From positions 51,357,239 to 51,421,238 of the forward strand of contig OV884012.1 in assembly GCA_930367205.1 (NCBI GenBank): 64,000 nt of DNA, in the 5' to 3' direction. Below, in pieces: positions 12,181-27,625 of this stretch. The position numbers were made by a program, and so were the translations under genes. A model generated the notes under the pieces. That model did not search any database. It had not been told where the DNA came from and saw only the letters and a program-made list of their open reading frames with translations. Origin of the DNA: Acanthosoma haemorrhoidale. Lineage: Eukaryota > Arthropoda > Insecta > Hemiptera > Acanthosomatidae. Numbering within the stretch: the stretch's first letter is position 1; each line of letters opens with the position of its first letter.

Positions 12181-15100
12181 GTATATTGTTAAATTTTGTT
12201 TGGTTACACAAATTAATAACTTAACTGCGTTACAACTGAACAAAATACAATCTTAATGAATGACCACTTTTTGTTAAACTGTGATTTGAAGAACAACATG
12301 GAAAGTGAGAGGGCTATTTTGAGTAGTATGATGGGCATACATTGAACGGTTAAAATTAGCTTCAAGTATTCACACATACATATGCATAAGTTCACGAATT
12401 GTCCATAATACTGATTTGTTAATATTTCAGAAACTCGTCTTCATGTTTATGTGAAATGGTTTTATGCACACTCAATTAACTAGTCAAAAAAACTGGGGTT
12501 CCCTATTGGTACTGTTGGCAGGGAGAAAATTTGTATATTTTTGACAAATGAGCTATCTCTGTCGAACCGTTGCCCTAATGAATTCCTAATCTCTTTAGCT
12601 AATCTAGTATAAACTTTGTGGCGTTTATGGCAGTGTGGTCTTGAAAGCTAATGTTTGGCGGTATCTTGCATTGTCGGGGTGTAACACAGAAATGCGTTGC
12701 TACAACCATAGCTGCGGTCTCGTCTCCGAGCTCTTATTACCCAAGTCTCCTCTTAAGTTTCCAACGGAGATTCACAGTAAGAGAGTATGTGTCAAGTCCT
12801 ATTGCAATTCCACCATGGAATTCGTGGTATTTTCGTCAGTAGTAGATGAACAAACCAGAGTTATTTTCTGAAAATTTACCAACTTCTAGGTAACTATTTG
12901 AAAATGCAGAGAGAACATAGGTCCTGAAGTGTTTATTGCTGCATGGCTACCTCCTTAGTTGTCGTCACTAGAAATGTAATATATTATACACTTGATTGAG
13001 TTACAAAGAGCTCTCTGTGGATTTTAGTCATTAGCCCTACAATACATCATCATTAGGGGAGAAAGTATTGTAGCTAGAGCACTCTGTCAGTGCTTGATGA
13101 TACGGAAAGTTTGAGGTATTTTCCACAATATTTTTCTTACGGTACTAATCTGTATTAGTGCCATATTTATTGTGACCTGGCCATAATTATAAATTTAGGG
13201 AAATATCGGAGGTACAGATTGGCGCAAAGAACTTTAATATGTATATTGTGACCCCCTCTCGTTCATGTGTGGAATACTATCATTTACTATATTTGTGTGA
13301 AATTTAGTTTAAATATATAAACTAGTTCGGAAGCCTTTCTGAAATCCATATTTCCTTTATATGCTAGTTATTCACTTCCAGTCTCTCTCCTGTTTGCTAG
13401 GGCTCGTAAAGAGGGTAACTAATTAGCTAAACCCTCATATTTATAATATCAAAACATCAAATTAAAGCATGAACGAAGAAGTTCATCGTCATTATCAAGA
13501 TCATTTTATTTCAGAATTCTTCAATGTAAAAAGGAATATAGAAATGTATTATATGATTTATTGTGAAAAACCTTCCATTAACTGAATTCTCATTCACAAA
13601 ACATAATGACATATTATGATTATTTGTGCATCTCTGGTACAGAACTTTAGTAATGCTTCAATAAAGCCTCAAGAAAAAGTTCTTTAATTTTGTTGTCTTA
13701 AGTGTAAAACGAGTCGCTTTGATCATAGAGAACGAATTCTTTCCATACCTCTGATATGACTCCTGGATGTATCATACAACCAAATGAACTGTATAGCCCA
13801 GTATAAATAGCTCAATAGGTTGCAGAAGGAGGGAGTGCCTTTTAGGCACGCCTACTTCCAACAAGGGATGCAGTTCAATATCGTGCATATAGAACGTACC
13901 AAGTTCAAACGTGGATGGTATGAACAAGACCCCCTCATCTAGGGCTGGAAGAAAGATATTGAAGACCGAACTGCAGAGTCAATGAATAAAGAACCATCGC
14001 CAGTGGCATTGTATAACATGAATCGTGCCAATGCAAAAAGGCTTCTGGCAACAATCGCAGCTGCAAAAAAGCAGGACTTCAATTCTCCATTGTATGTCTT
14101 CATTGTGAAGTCGAATCCTGGGGTAATGTACCAGAGGTTGAATTCAACATTGATAAAAGTAAATATACTGCCTGTAAAAAGTTTAAAAATAACAAAACAA
14201 ATAATTTTGAACATAACATTTGTATGATAATTTTGTTTAGATATAAAACACAATATACAACCTTTAGGTATGATTTTGATTGTATAGTAAGGAAAAGTTC
14301 TCGAAACAATTACATATTTTTCTTTCAACGGTCTTTTCGTTGAAAAATTCTTCTTTACTTTGACAACTCTAAGCACCTTTCAAATTTGTTTAATTTTTTG
14401 AAACTCATATTGTCCCAACAAAATCTCCACAAGGTTTTTCTTAGAAGTTGGATCAAATATGAGGTTTGCTTATTTTAGTGCATTAAAAATTATGTCATAA
14501 TCAGCACATTACTATTTGTACAAACATTCTATAATAGGTATTAATAAAATTAATTAAAAACATCATCGTTAGGTTCTTCTTCGTTCAAAATAACTTACTT
14601 TTTTTTATAACTCAGTAAAAGGATGCTGGTCAAGAAACCCCGCTAATTCATATATATTTTTAATAACAGAAAAATCGCACTTTCGATTATAAAAACGTTC
14701 AGTATATTTATTTGTTTTCATATATTCTCATTAGTTTTTCTTGACCAAAACATGGGCAGCCTTGAATGGTGTGGAATATAACTGCAAATTTGATGGATTG
14801 TTTTACTGCCGTTATCGTAAAACTCTCAGGCAGACTGGCAGAGTACAATATATACGGACGAAAGACTATCGCCTTGCACTTGATTGAAAGTAGAGCTTCA
14901 ACCTTCGGGTTCGGTAAGTAATCCAAAGCATGAGAATTAGAGTATACATGGTGGACTAAAGCATAAACGAGATGGGATGAGATATCGGCGTCCAATATCG
15001 GCCTAGCCTGGACACTGCGATAATGATGAATCGATCGTTGACAATCGAGGCCTGACCCAGCCTATTTAATAAGCCACCCCCTCCGTGTTTCCTCCATCAC

Positions 15101-17229
15101 CTCCCTTATAAAACGAGGCGGAGGGCTTTTCAATTTATCTGTGTATGATGAACGAGGTCTAAGGTGCCAACGTCTCCAGATCGTTGGTTTATCAACTGTC
15201 CGGGATCAAGGACCCTCTTAATTATTTTAATTTTTATCTACAAACTGTTGCGGGCTTGAAAAACTATTCTTATGAATTTTTGTAATAGTTGCACACTAAA
15301 ACCCCAAAACATAATACTACTAATAATAAACATTAATCAAGATGTCAAGACCTCTTATACAATACCCTACTTAATATGAAAGGAAAATATACATTGTCGA
15401 ATGTTCCTGCCATTAGCTCCATCGCCTCTTATTTACGCCTCATACTTCGGAGTATATATTCGTCATAAACTATCCTTTCGAATATTTGAAGGTGCTTTCC
15501 TCAGATTTAATTATACTGATTTACAATCCATTTAAAAGAACTGGATAATCAGTGTCTTATATAGAACAATCTTGATACGGCGAGATGTTGCCACAGCCTG
15601 AAGCAGCACCGGTTGGCGGTTAACTGCAAACAATGCTTATCTTCCCAATATCGAATGGGTCCACTGTTTACAATTTCATTTCTCTAGTTTGAAAACGAGA
15701 CCCACAAATACATACCCAAGGGTGATAACATGCGGGATTTAAATTTTGAAAAACTCAACGAACCCTCTAAGGTCACGAAGATAGAATTTGTACCAAATAC
15801 GAATTGCGCTAATACGGATTCGGTCTAAGCGTTGTGGTGTGGAGTATATAAGACGTTTCTAATGCAGCGACTGGTGAAATTGTGAGATTTTTTGACAAAT
15901 GTGAAAAAATATGACTTATTTCATAATACATGTATAATTTATTGGCATACCTAGAAATAACTATTGCCCCCTGGGGTGATCCCCAATTTATCGCCTGTTG
16001 TGGCCCGGTCCCATTTCGTTACTCTACCAGTGAATATCTTAGTAACAAGTGTCAGGTCACAGGTATGTAACCTAGCAGCCTACAGTATTCGCAGATGTGA
16101 AGCAATTCCTGTGCGTGACGCGTCTAGTCGGCACATTGTCATCCTCATCGCCTGAGTGACGGATATCGCGTTTGCACCAGGTGCTAGGTTGTCCCATGAA
16201 GAAACTTCATCAACCTATATAACCTTTACTATTTTTAGTCTTTTTTGTTTTTTTCTAAGTGATAAATAAACAAGAAAATAATAAATAGTAGGATAATCAA
16301 TCTGTTATTTTTAGGGGTTTTAAAAGTTGTTGACTTTAGTTATTGATATTTTCTGAAAATGAACATGAAATGTTCAACTCTTCTGGGGTTTTTTGGGCAC
16401 AGTATCACCATGTTTTTGGCACTACTTGTGCTGCTTTAGTCTTACGAGGATCTCATTATGGTCTAGAGATATCAAAAAAAAGGTCGAGGAAGTTCCACTC
16501 GGAAGATTCGTGCCTATTATGAAGCAGTTTGATTTACTAGCTCATTTCTAAGTGTTAAGGATGATAGGTTTAGGCTATATTACAGGTGAACTGGTTGCTT
16601 TCACAGTGCGACAACAAAAGAAATATACCCCTGACTAAATTTTGGTGTAAGAACCATTCCTCGAATTAAAATGCATCCACAGTGAAGAAGCTCTGAAAAA
16701 TGTACACTATTCAGTACTTTAATACTTCAATTTTCGTTTTTTATGGAACTATTTCCGTGGTTGTTAGTTTATAAGAGTGAAATTCAAGCGAGAAGGCAGG
16801 TATATAGCAGTTTTTGTTTTAATAGATAGTTTCATATTTTGCCTCTATTCAGTCGGAGCTATTAATGGAGCTCAATGAAAATGTTACATTTATTGATTAA
16901 TTAATTTATTTAGGCTAAAAAATATTTCTTTAAAAATGTAAATAAACCAATTAAACTGGCAAGGGTTAAATTTGCACTTTATGATGTTGTTTGTATATTG
17001 CCTCGCACGCCGCATGCAAAAACTGATCCATGTCGCCATCCAATAATGGTCATTGATTCTGTTGATTATAATGTTATTACATTGTTTATTTTCACATAAT
17101 TTTGACAAAAATATAAAAAAAAAAATGCCACCCCTAAATATATCCCGGCTGGAGTGGACCCCCCGCCAGGTACGTTCATGGTCTAATTCGTTAATATTTG
17201 ACATAAAAGGTATATTGCATGTGTTTCAG
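12181..17229. other. Non-coding stretch upstream of the Dscam-like exon
   Basis: No gene is supported here. Several frames of 60-145 codons (for example 13939-14376 minus and 14708-14995 minus) lack recognisable domains and overlap frames on the other strand. A GC-richer patch at about 14990-15180 includes TTATAAAACG at about 15105; it may be an old promoter-bearing repeat but is not assigned. If the exon at 17230 belongs to a plus-strand Dscam gene, this stretch is part of its upstream intron. Confidence 0.5.
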
Positions 17230-17374
17230 ATGCGTCCCCGGTGTTGCTGTACAGCTTCATCGAGCAGACGCTTCAGCCTGGACCCGCCGTGTCTCTCAAG
17301 TGCACAGCTAGTGGTAACCCAACACCACACATCAGCTGGCAGCTGGACGGCTTTAACCTGCCAATCAACTCGAG
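17230..17374 (+). CDS. Dscam-family cell adhesion receptor, internal exon encoding the first half of an Ig domain
   Basis: This 145-bp exon encodes about 48 residues including SFIEQTLQPGPAVSLKC and ASGNPTPHISWQLDGF. These are the B-strand cysteine and C-strand tryptophan of an I-set immunoglobulin domain, and the wording is characteristic of arthropod Dscam (Ig7 region). A pyrimidine-rich acceptor, tgtgtttcag, precedes it, and GAG|GTTCGT follows as donor; the exon enters in phase 1 and leaves in phase 2. The reading frame stays open past the donor for only about 10 codons, and the expected continuation of the domain is missing, which supports a real splice boundary. Dscam proteins are membrane receptors for neurite self-recognition, and in insects Dscam1 also acts in immunity. 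Which paralogue this is, and whether the exon is one of an alternative set, cannot be told from one exon. A decayed gene copy is possible but the frame is clean. Confidence 0.85.
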
Positions 17375-18361
17375 GTTCGTGTATTTGTACTTAATTTCCA
17401 AGTATCCAATGTAAGGGTGAATCGCTCCAATCAATGTCCGCAGCTGGATGAATAATAAGGTCTTATTATGCGCGATCACGATCATCGAAGATCGTCAAAT
17501 CCCGATACGAATGAGGGACATATTGTCAATTTCTACGTTCCTAATAAATTTAAGCCTATTTCGGCCTTTATTCAATAATACAAATTGAGCAAACATAAAA
17601 AAGTAAACCAAACAATAATTACGAACTAGTTGACAGAAGAATCAGTAATGCTGACGTTTTCATAATTTCACTATTTAGATTTATTTTTAAACATTACTAA
17701 AATGTTATTATTTCAAAAATAAACTATATTGTATTGTTTTGAATGTATGCTGTTGCACAAAACAAGTGGCTGAGAAAATGATTTTAATGGCAGTCCCTAT
17801 TAGTCATTTTTTAAGAATAAATAATTTATCAATGACCTATTAGTATTTTTTAAGACGTTGCTTTTATTTTTGGCACCAAATAAGACCCCCATTTATTCCC
17901 CCAAAAAAATCACTTGCAGAGTTAAAATTGTGGGGACGATGTGAATGGCAGCTTTAATGTCTTTGTGTAATTATAATTTAAAAAAGGAAAAAAATAATTA
18001 TATGTTGTCGATCGTGTCGTCAAGATCCTTAATTTGATACCATCCTCAAAAAAATATATTCAATCATAAGTAATTAATTTATTGATAACACGGTCAGGTT
18101 TGATGGAAGTTGCTATATTTGTTATATGTTTATAACATAAAAAGACTTTTCATAACGATAAAAAGTTCATAAAAAGAATGTTCAAAAATAATTTTTGTTT
18201 TCTTTTCAATAAAGAGGTTTATTTGCCTTATTTAATCCTTTATGTTATTTCGTAAACAAAAACTAAAACTTTTATCATTCACTATTGTGATTTCTTGTTT
18301 AACTGATCTCTAAACATTAAGCAAAAGGTTTTTTCTTTGTTTTTTTAATATAATTTAAAAA
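17375..18361. other. Intronic AT-rich stretch after the Dscam-like exon
   Basis: No second half of the Ig domain is seen within this kilobase or further downstream. The stretch is very AT-rich, and the left end of the following Tc1-type element could not be located in it. Confidence 0.5.
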
Positions 18362-19330
18362 ATGGTTTTGGAGGTTGAGCATGTAGCCCGCGTTGCCTCA
18401 GTGGAAGACGGTCAAAGTCAAAGATGTGCAACCCGTGCATTGGGTTTACCTGAAACTACTGTTTGGAGAGCAATTGCACGTTAGCGTAAGATAGGTTTGT
18501 GAAGACGTAGGGCGGTTCGTAGGCCGTGAGTGGCAGAGCCGGTCTATTGTACTACACAAGCTTCGGAATTGGCTTTCAACTGCTACTGAGACTGCTCAAC
18601 TCCTTCGTACAGCTCGAGGAGTAGCAATACATGCAGAAACTGTTATAATAAGAGTTGCTGAAGTGAATTTAAATCCTCCGAGACCAGCCTCAGGCCCATT
18701 ATTAACCAGAGAACATTGTAGAGCTGCTGTCTAGAATTTGCTCGGGAATACCTTATGTAGACTGGAAACGAATAGAGCGAAGTGCTGTTTTGATATGAGT
18801 CACGCTTCTCTCTTTATTCACCAGATGGACGGATAAGTTTATCGAATGCTTGGTGAAGTACGATTTCACAAGGGGAGATCAATGCGGAGGTAGTTTAGTA
18901 ATGGTGTGGAGTTGAATTTCTTTGACGGCGAAAACAAAGCTTTACTTGTTCAACAGGCCTTCTCTTATTGCCGATTTGTATGTGTGGGAAATTATCCAGG
19001 AGTACTTGATCCCTTTTGTACTTTTTTTTGGCGAAAATGTCATTTTCATCTAGCATAATACGCCATACCGACTACCATGACCACTCGTGGCAAGGTTAGA
19101 TTGCAATACCTCAACGATGAGGGTATACGGACTTAAGGAGGCAAGCTCGTAGCCCGGATATCATTCTTATACCGCACATCTGGGACGAGCATGGCAGTTA
19201 CACGAGTTGAAAACTTATTTAGTAGAGGCGTGGGAGGATATGAATCAAGACGATACAGCAAACTTGATAAGAAGCATGCCTCGAAAACTTGAGACAGTGA
19301 TTCAAGCCAGGAGAGGAATTTTCCGGTAAT
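18362..19330 (+). pseudogene. Decayed full-length Tc1-family transposase gene
   Basis: Conserved blocks of a Tc1 transposase can be followed in order through several frames with many stops. First is an N-terminal HTH region opening with LEVEHVARVAS and ending in LGLPETTVWRAIAR. A second HTH region contains ARGVAIHAETV, followed by PASGPLLTREH. Then come the pieces around the catalytic acidic residues, including a short match to the LYSPDGR region and a degenerate copy of the region with the second aspartate, with ARPHTT-like wording lost. The C-terminal block contains DDTANLIRSMPRKLETVIQARR. At least six in-frame stops and several frameshifts make it inactive. It belongs to another Tc1 lineage than the element at 2.8 kb. 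A possible right end is GTGGGGCAGTATA at about 19545; no matching left end was found. Confidence 0.85.
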
Positions 19331-22300
19331 AAAACGTAATTTGTTTTGTTTTTTTATTAAAAAGAAGAATTTTTTTCGTGATCAGAAATTTCTGTATAAT
19401 TTTTTTTTATATTTAGTTGGTTTTCCCTTCATATTTTCAGCCCGTTATCACTGAAAACGTTTTATATCAATTAAAAAATAATTTGAATCCGAAAAAATTC
19501 TACTAGGAAGCAAATTTTTTAATTTTAGTAAGTGTGCTACATTTTCGTGGGGCAGTATATAAACGAAATGATGAAAGTAGGAAGCAGCAAACAAAGGTGG
19601 AGAAATAAACATACGGGACTTCAACGGAGTTTCTTGAGTGTTTATAAATGGCTTTAAAACAATGACTTGGTATTTTTGGCGAAAAATATTCTAAATTAGT
19701 TGAAACGTTTTAAATGATGATCAACCTTTTAACAAATAAAAAAAAAAAAAAATGAAGTACTTCAAGTATTTTGAAAAAAAAAACGTCAAAAAATTACAGA
19801 CTACCTTCATAAGACAACAAATATTTGTGATCTATGGCCCCATTTATACAGTAAACTAAATTATCAACATGCCATAAGATCGTTATTTAATGTGTTCTTT
19901 CATTTATAACATATTATAACATTTATAAAACATATTAACGTTTATATGAATAATAATTTCTAAGCTTACAACACAGTGTTATCTCAGTTAATAATCTTTT
20001 CAAAACAAAAAATATTATTTTGATGAAATCTATATACCTCGTCACCGGTGTCTACGACAGCAATCGTTATTTATTGCCGGGGCCACAAGTTGTTTACCAA
20101 ACCTCTGGAAAAAGCCTTATAATTCACCTTTCTCTCTCGCCAAACTTTGGTGGGAGACTTAGAGAACTGACCCTCTAGCTTAATTGTTGGTCTAGAAAAA
20201 GTACAACGTATCAAGTGGCCCTTTGGCGATTGAATTTTTCAATTTTTTTTCCCTAAATCAATCAAAGTTATATTTTATTATCTTCACTGCCTGAAGTGAA
20301 TGAAAATGTAGTGACAGATTTACTGTCAAAGTGAGATATACCCGTACATATTTGAAAGTAGACCCTCTCGTCTCGAGCTAGTCAATTTTTTGGAATGATA
20401 TGGACATCAATTTAACGATTAGGTGATATGTGGAGACGCATTTGAGTCAACTATTTGTAAAATTTGTAAGTATTATAGGCTTGTTGAGTGGAAGAAAACT
20501 ATAAAAATTCCTCGTAATGGGAGTACAACTTTATCCCTGGCATTGCCTTTGTCATGCATACGAGATCATCCAATTCCTTATATTAAGATGATGCCTCAAG
20601 GATTCCCTCTCCCCGCTTTTAGACCATATGCAGTAACTGAAGTTAGTTACGTTCTGAATATTCCCGCCCATGACTCAGATGATGAATAGCAGGATGGAGG
20701 TCCTAGCTAGTACACTTTGAAACTATGACCCAAGTCTGCTGTTTTAGGCATCGTGTATATTTTGAATTTCGAATTATGGATTGTTAGTGTTTCGTCGTTT
20801 TTTGTTTCCAAAACCATAAAACGTCTTTTTACTTTTGTATTCCCTGTATCTTGGCTACATTATATACAGGTTATGATATTTTATATAAAATGATATAATG
20901 CAATGTACAAGTAAAATGATACACATGACTGGGCTGAACTGAATTTCCTAAAGGTGATGGGGCCTTTTTTATCAAAGTTAAAACTTCAGCCTCCTGTTGG
21001 TGATTTTACCTGTTCTAGTCTTTCAGAGGCCTAGTGTGAGCCAATAAACTATACATGGAGGTGCCCTGTATTTATCAAAAGTGAAAAATATTGCTGGCTT
21101 TACCAAATATAATTAAGTGTCATTAATTGATTAACTAATTACACGGGATCAAAAAAATAGTCTCTAATAATGTATAATGGTAATCTTCCCTTGTTTCACC
21201 ATGATTAGAAATCATTATTAAAACTGTTCACTGTTAAAAAATGGTGTTCACAATCTTCCCCACTAACACCATATATGAAACGTTAACCAAATTAGTGTTT
21301 TTTAGATGTATGATGTTTTGCAGTTCGTTTTATATAATGCACAAATGGTTTTAAAAATAAAAACAACCCCAATAGTGAGTCATTAATTAATCAACTATTA
21401 GTAATAAAAAAAATACTTTATCAAATGAAATGCCTCAATATATCACGATTTATGTGTTTTGGAGGGCTATAATTTCAAAAAGATAGAATAAACCACTTAG
21501 CAATTTTTTTGAAGCATAACCTGGGGTTTTTTTTCGGATTTAAATATTTCATTTCAGTTGCGAGATACGTCTATCACATACTACACGTATGCTAATATAT
21601 TCAGATATATAAACTTATTGTGTAATTTTAAATAATAATACGAAACCTTTTAGGAGTGGAAAGAACCCTAAAAATACAAACCTGCAACACAATAAAAATG
21701 ATAATAAATCAACAAAAAAATATATTTGTCTAATAGAGTATAAAAATAAAGATATAGTTTTCTAAAACATTAACACATAACTAAATCTTAATGTAAAATT
21801 CTGTAGTTCACCAAGGCAAGCATTTTTCCCAACATATTATACCAGGTTGTATCACCTGCTTACACTTCCAACTGAAATCAACAAATAGAACAGAATTATA
21901 TTTTTTTTTTTCTAATTGCTAATAATATGGTATGAATGAGATCATTTATCTGTATTATTATTGCCTTATAAAAGGCAGATTGTAATTATTGCAAAATAAA
22001 AAAAAATAAAATTGCTAATTGTGAGAATAACGTAATTTTTTATGTATGGCTGTGCGGATAACAATAGGCACAATACAACAGATACAGTGAGAGTGGCTTC
22101 TTCTTTCTTCTTTTTGCAAGAACATGAAAAATTTACTTTAACTTATGTACAAATAAGAAAGTAAGAATGGGAGGAAAAATAATAATCACTGTTATTAGGG
22201 TTTCATCAATTTTTTTTCTGAATTAGAAACCCTTCTTTTTCATCAGTGTGTCTGTCACTCTTGTTCTTGTCATGTTCAGGCTAAAAACATGAAAGTTGAA

Positions 22301-22705
22301 AGAGGTTCCGAGATATCGAAAATAAGTGAAAATATAGCTCTATAAACATTTTAGATTGGAAAACATAGCCAAATGCACAAAACATGAATAAATGTCATTA
22401 ACTAATATAATGAACTGATACTAACCAAAAAAATCTATAATTTTGTGTAGGGTTATAATGTCCTGACTAATCAATATGTCATTTTTGTTTTTTCAACTTA
22501 TAATTTAAGTCATTAAATATGTCATCAACATTCGTCGTTTTTAGAGGTATGATTTGAGGTAATTTCCATGATAGTTCTATTTGAACCCCAATAATACTAA
22601 AAATAAAACCATCCCCGTGAAAAATTACGAATATCAATTAATAAATTAACAATTAGTGAACAGATAAATCATATTCTGCTATATTGTGTAAGGTAAAGCG
22701 GTCTG
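19331..22705. other. Non-coding stretch
   Basis: No supported gene is present. One open frame of 88 codons at 20423-20689 has a plausible amino-acid mix and a proline-rich end, but I recognise no family and its ATG has no support. AT-rich motifs such as GTCATTAATT recur at about 17.8, 21.1, 21.4 and 22.5 kb and may be remnants of an old repeat family. Confidence 0.45.
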
Positions 22706-22861
22706 TCACCACTGATCTCGCTCAGCCTCCAGACATTTCACCTCTCCCCAAGTCTTCATCTCATCCCTCACCCAACAATGATGTAACGCCCCGAAGGTTT
22801 CAACCAAGTACTTCTCAACTGCTCCATTGTTCTTCTTAATGGTGGGCCAGTCCATGTCCAT
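22706..22861 (-). CDS. Short unidentified coding-like fragment
   Basis: Reading the minus strand from an ATG at 22861 gives 51 residues ending in WGEVKCLEAERDQW and a TGA stop. The stretch is more GC-rich than its AT-rich surroundings, and its composition is protein-like, with regularly spaced charged residues and tryptophans. The ending resembles the ERDQW-type tails often seen at the C-terminus of RTE-like or R1-like retrotransposon polyproteins. That likeness is from memory and weak. It is too short to assign, and it may be an exon or a transposon remnant. Confidence 0.25.
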   Translation of the reverse strand: MDMDWPTIKKNNGAVEKYLVETFGALHHCWVRDEMKTWGEVKCLEAERDQW

Positions 22862-23012
22862 TTTCGGTTTTTGATTTGGTTTTCAACAAGCCCTTGTTCA
22901 GTCGTTTCCAAAATTATTGATTGGAAACAATCTCTGAATATCTGACACTAAGGATTGTCCTCGGGCATCTATTGATAAATACCTGAAGGGCATTTTCGTT
23001 GTGAGAGTGGTC

Positions 23013-23159
23013 ATACTATAGTTGCCGTCACGAAATTAGAAGTTTAAGTACCTAATACACGGTAAGCCCTTTAGCCATTCTATGCACTACTTATCTTTTA
23101 TCCACCTGATTCCTTTACTTGTATAATGTCAATAATTAAGCAATAAGCAAACTGGTGAT
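23013..23159 (+). repeat. Dispersed repeat, copy 1
   Basis: About 147 bp aligns in the same orientation with 62642-62792. Shared blocks include GTTGCCGTCACGAAATTAGA, followed by GGTAAG, TGCACTACTT and TAAGCAAACT. Identity is moderate, with small gaps. It contains no open frame. Confidence 0.8.
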
Positions 23160-24781
<1,622 letters not shown>

Positions 24782-27625
24782 CAGCGCAACAAATCAGAGC
24801 AACAAACGGCACTACGCTTCAAAATCATGCCTCTAAAAAAAACACAAATCGAGTTGATGTTGTGAACTTGATGTTAATGTCAGTTTAAAGACAATATAGT
24901 TACAGTTTGACTCAAGCTTGATTTCTGATTTTGAAAATACCTAACGAAATATTTACATTAATTGTATGGTTCGTCCAATTCATAGTGAGGTAACAAAAGA
25001 AAATCCATTTTCATCAGAAATCATTAGAATTAAAGCCTCTTAATTCGGACTCGGTGGTTTTAAGTTTTTTATCCAATAATGTTTAGAATACGGCATCGAA
25101 GACACAAATTTACATATATTCCAAAAACTAAACTTTTCAAAATCAATAATAGCAATCTTGCATTACCGATAAAAAAAATTCATTTCAGTAACTAGTTGAA
25201 GATATTAAAAAATACAATTCTTACATCCATTAGTGATTACTTATCTCAACAAACCAACAACATGCCATATTCATTAATTCAAATTTTGTTATTTCACTGA
25301 TTTTCTTTTATTAATTTGCTGTTAATCTAAAGTTCATTACTTAGCCTTCATATACCTTTATAACATTGATTATTTTGTAGTGATAAAAATTTAGTGAGCG
25401 AACGAAAGAACATATATCCGGGGGACATTACTATTGAAGTGAATGAAGTCTGAGCTTCAATGACAGTGGAGAGAGGAGACATTTCCTTTAAAATGTAAGC
25501 TTTTAAAATCTCAAAAACACGTTTGTTTTAGCATCATTCTTGCATTATTTAACCGTTGCCCATCGACACGAACATAATACTTCAAATAATCTTTCATTAA
25601 ATTGTAAATAAAAACATTCAACTCCTCTAAAAACATTTATGCATGAATCCTTACTTTATAACAACAATATACCAAGGGTAACCTGTCAGGATAAAATCCA
25701 AACACTGGACCCCTGGTTGTTCCGTCACTTGCAGCTGGCTGATGTTGGCAGATAGACGTTTCAGATCAACATCAGTTGCATATGCAGCATTAGAGTAGTC
25801 ATCATCTTCCTATCCAACTTGTATTTATGTGACATTGAATAAATAATAGCCAATAGGGGTTTGGCTGTGGATTCCCATAAGTACAAACAAGTAAACAAAC
25901 ACAAACAGGATGTTGTACAGTTCTAGGAAACTCCTGAACGGTGTAAACTGCTATCGGCTAGAGTAATTCGACAAAGGACCTAAATATAAATCCAAACATT
26001 TATTTTTATTATTATTTAAAAGTTGGTAATAACGCTTTCATTTTTGATATATTGTAAAGTACTTAATGACCCAATTAGGCTAGTATGTTTGTTACGGGAC
26101 ATTTATCTTGAGTTATCGATATAGGATAAATATGAACCTTCATCCAAATCAATCTTAACTAAAAGAAAATTTAGTTCCAGAAACACAAATCTATTCATTT
26201 TATTGTTATGCTTACAATGAGTATGGTTGTGATAAGTGATAATTTAAAATATTTGGTAGAGCAAATATAAGAGAATGTAACTAAATAAAGTGCTTGGTAA
26301 AAAAAACTGTCTAATGGAACCATGAAACAGATGGAGCAATATTGTATGTTCACCAGACATCCTCGCACCGATTCTTTCACTCAGGAGACCTCCAAGTTAG
26401 TGAACTTGTTGACCACTTAGTTCACCCATCGTAGCTTATTCTGTTCTTGTGTTAACCATAGTTTATTTGAAAAAACTCCTGGATTGGTTCTTTTTTAAGA
26501 AGCCTATCAGTCCAACATTTCTGGGGGGTTTTTTCTGAAAAAAAAAACCATGCCGCGTTTACTACTTCGTCTTTTTTGACCATTTCGCATTGTAAAGGGA
26601 CCCCTAACAAAATTGTTTGCGTCAACTTTTGCTACTTAATTAACAGGAGCGAATGAATCAGTTTCGATAAATTGCGTATTGGAGTGTTGGGACCTGCAAG
26701 TTCCCCAGTTTAAAATTAGCTCATTTCTTGTGTACTATTCTATACATAGAATACTTCAACAAAGTACGATACCAGTAAAGGATGGCATTCTGGCGCAAAG
26801 GATGTCGCGTTCTTTATAAAGTTCTTGGAACAATAGACGTAAGGTTGTTAATATGATTAATTTTTACATTAAAGGTCATCTAACCTTTGATTTGGGTCGC
26901 GCTAAGTTGAGACAGCGCGAATTGACACTATAACAGCATATTCTACTTTATAGCTGTGCTATAACATCCATTCCCATTTCCAATGACTATGGGATTTATC
27001 AGGACATACTAGCTCGTTTCAAAGACATTCATTTTTTAACTGTGAAAATTTATCCCAATTATGATTACTAAAATAACAGGTAACTGGCAGTAAGTAGTAG
27101 CTTGCAAAAAATCTTGCTTTTATTTAGATTAGTTATTAACAACTCCGACTTTCAAATACCCCTAGTATATATATATATTAATCCAGTACACAATATAACC
27201 AATATGAACTTACGTGATTGCATTATGTTTCTCGACTCACGTACAACACAGATTAAAGCTTTTGTGAGAAGTAACGATACAACCAGAATTTCCCCAGTCT
27301 ACCAAATATTTATCTGATAAAACATTTCAAAACTATTGACTTTATACGTGATCACTCTACACTCTACATACATAAAATTACAGGAATGGTGTACTTTCCA
27401 ATATACAAAACTGATTCCACCTACGAACAACAATGGCCTACAGTCTATTTATAAGCTCACTGGGGGTGAAAAAACTCCCCTACTTTTATCAGAGACTGTC
27501 CATTAATTATCACACTGTGTGTATTAAGCTTCAGCGCCCTGAGGGTACATTAGGGGTAAAAAAAAAACTCCATTGTTCTATTGTTCTATACAGTGGAATG
27601 AGAAGCCTGCGTTAACAAGCTCCCA
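24782..27625. other. Non-coding stretch
   Basis: I see no gene or named repeat. The DNA is AT-rich, with short open frames of at most about 75 codons. Confidence 0.5.

Noticed and set aside
13939..14376. 145-codon frame on the minus strand
   Set aside because: It has AT-rich composition, no domain motif, and an overlapping frame on the other strand of similar quality; it is most likely chance.
15105..15114. TATA-box-like TTATAAAACG in a GC-richer patch
   Set aside because: No gene or LTR could be attached to it, and TATA-like strings are expected often in AT-rich DNA.
18362..19556. Complete Tc1 element with two ends
   Set aside because: A plausible right end is present, but no matching inverted left end could be found upstream, so only the transposase remnant is called.
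20423..20689. 88-codon frame with a fairly protein-like ending
   Set aside because: No family was recognised, there is no splice or promoter support, and it lies within an apparent intron; not strong enough to call a gene.
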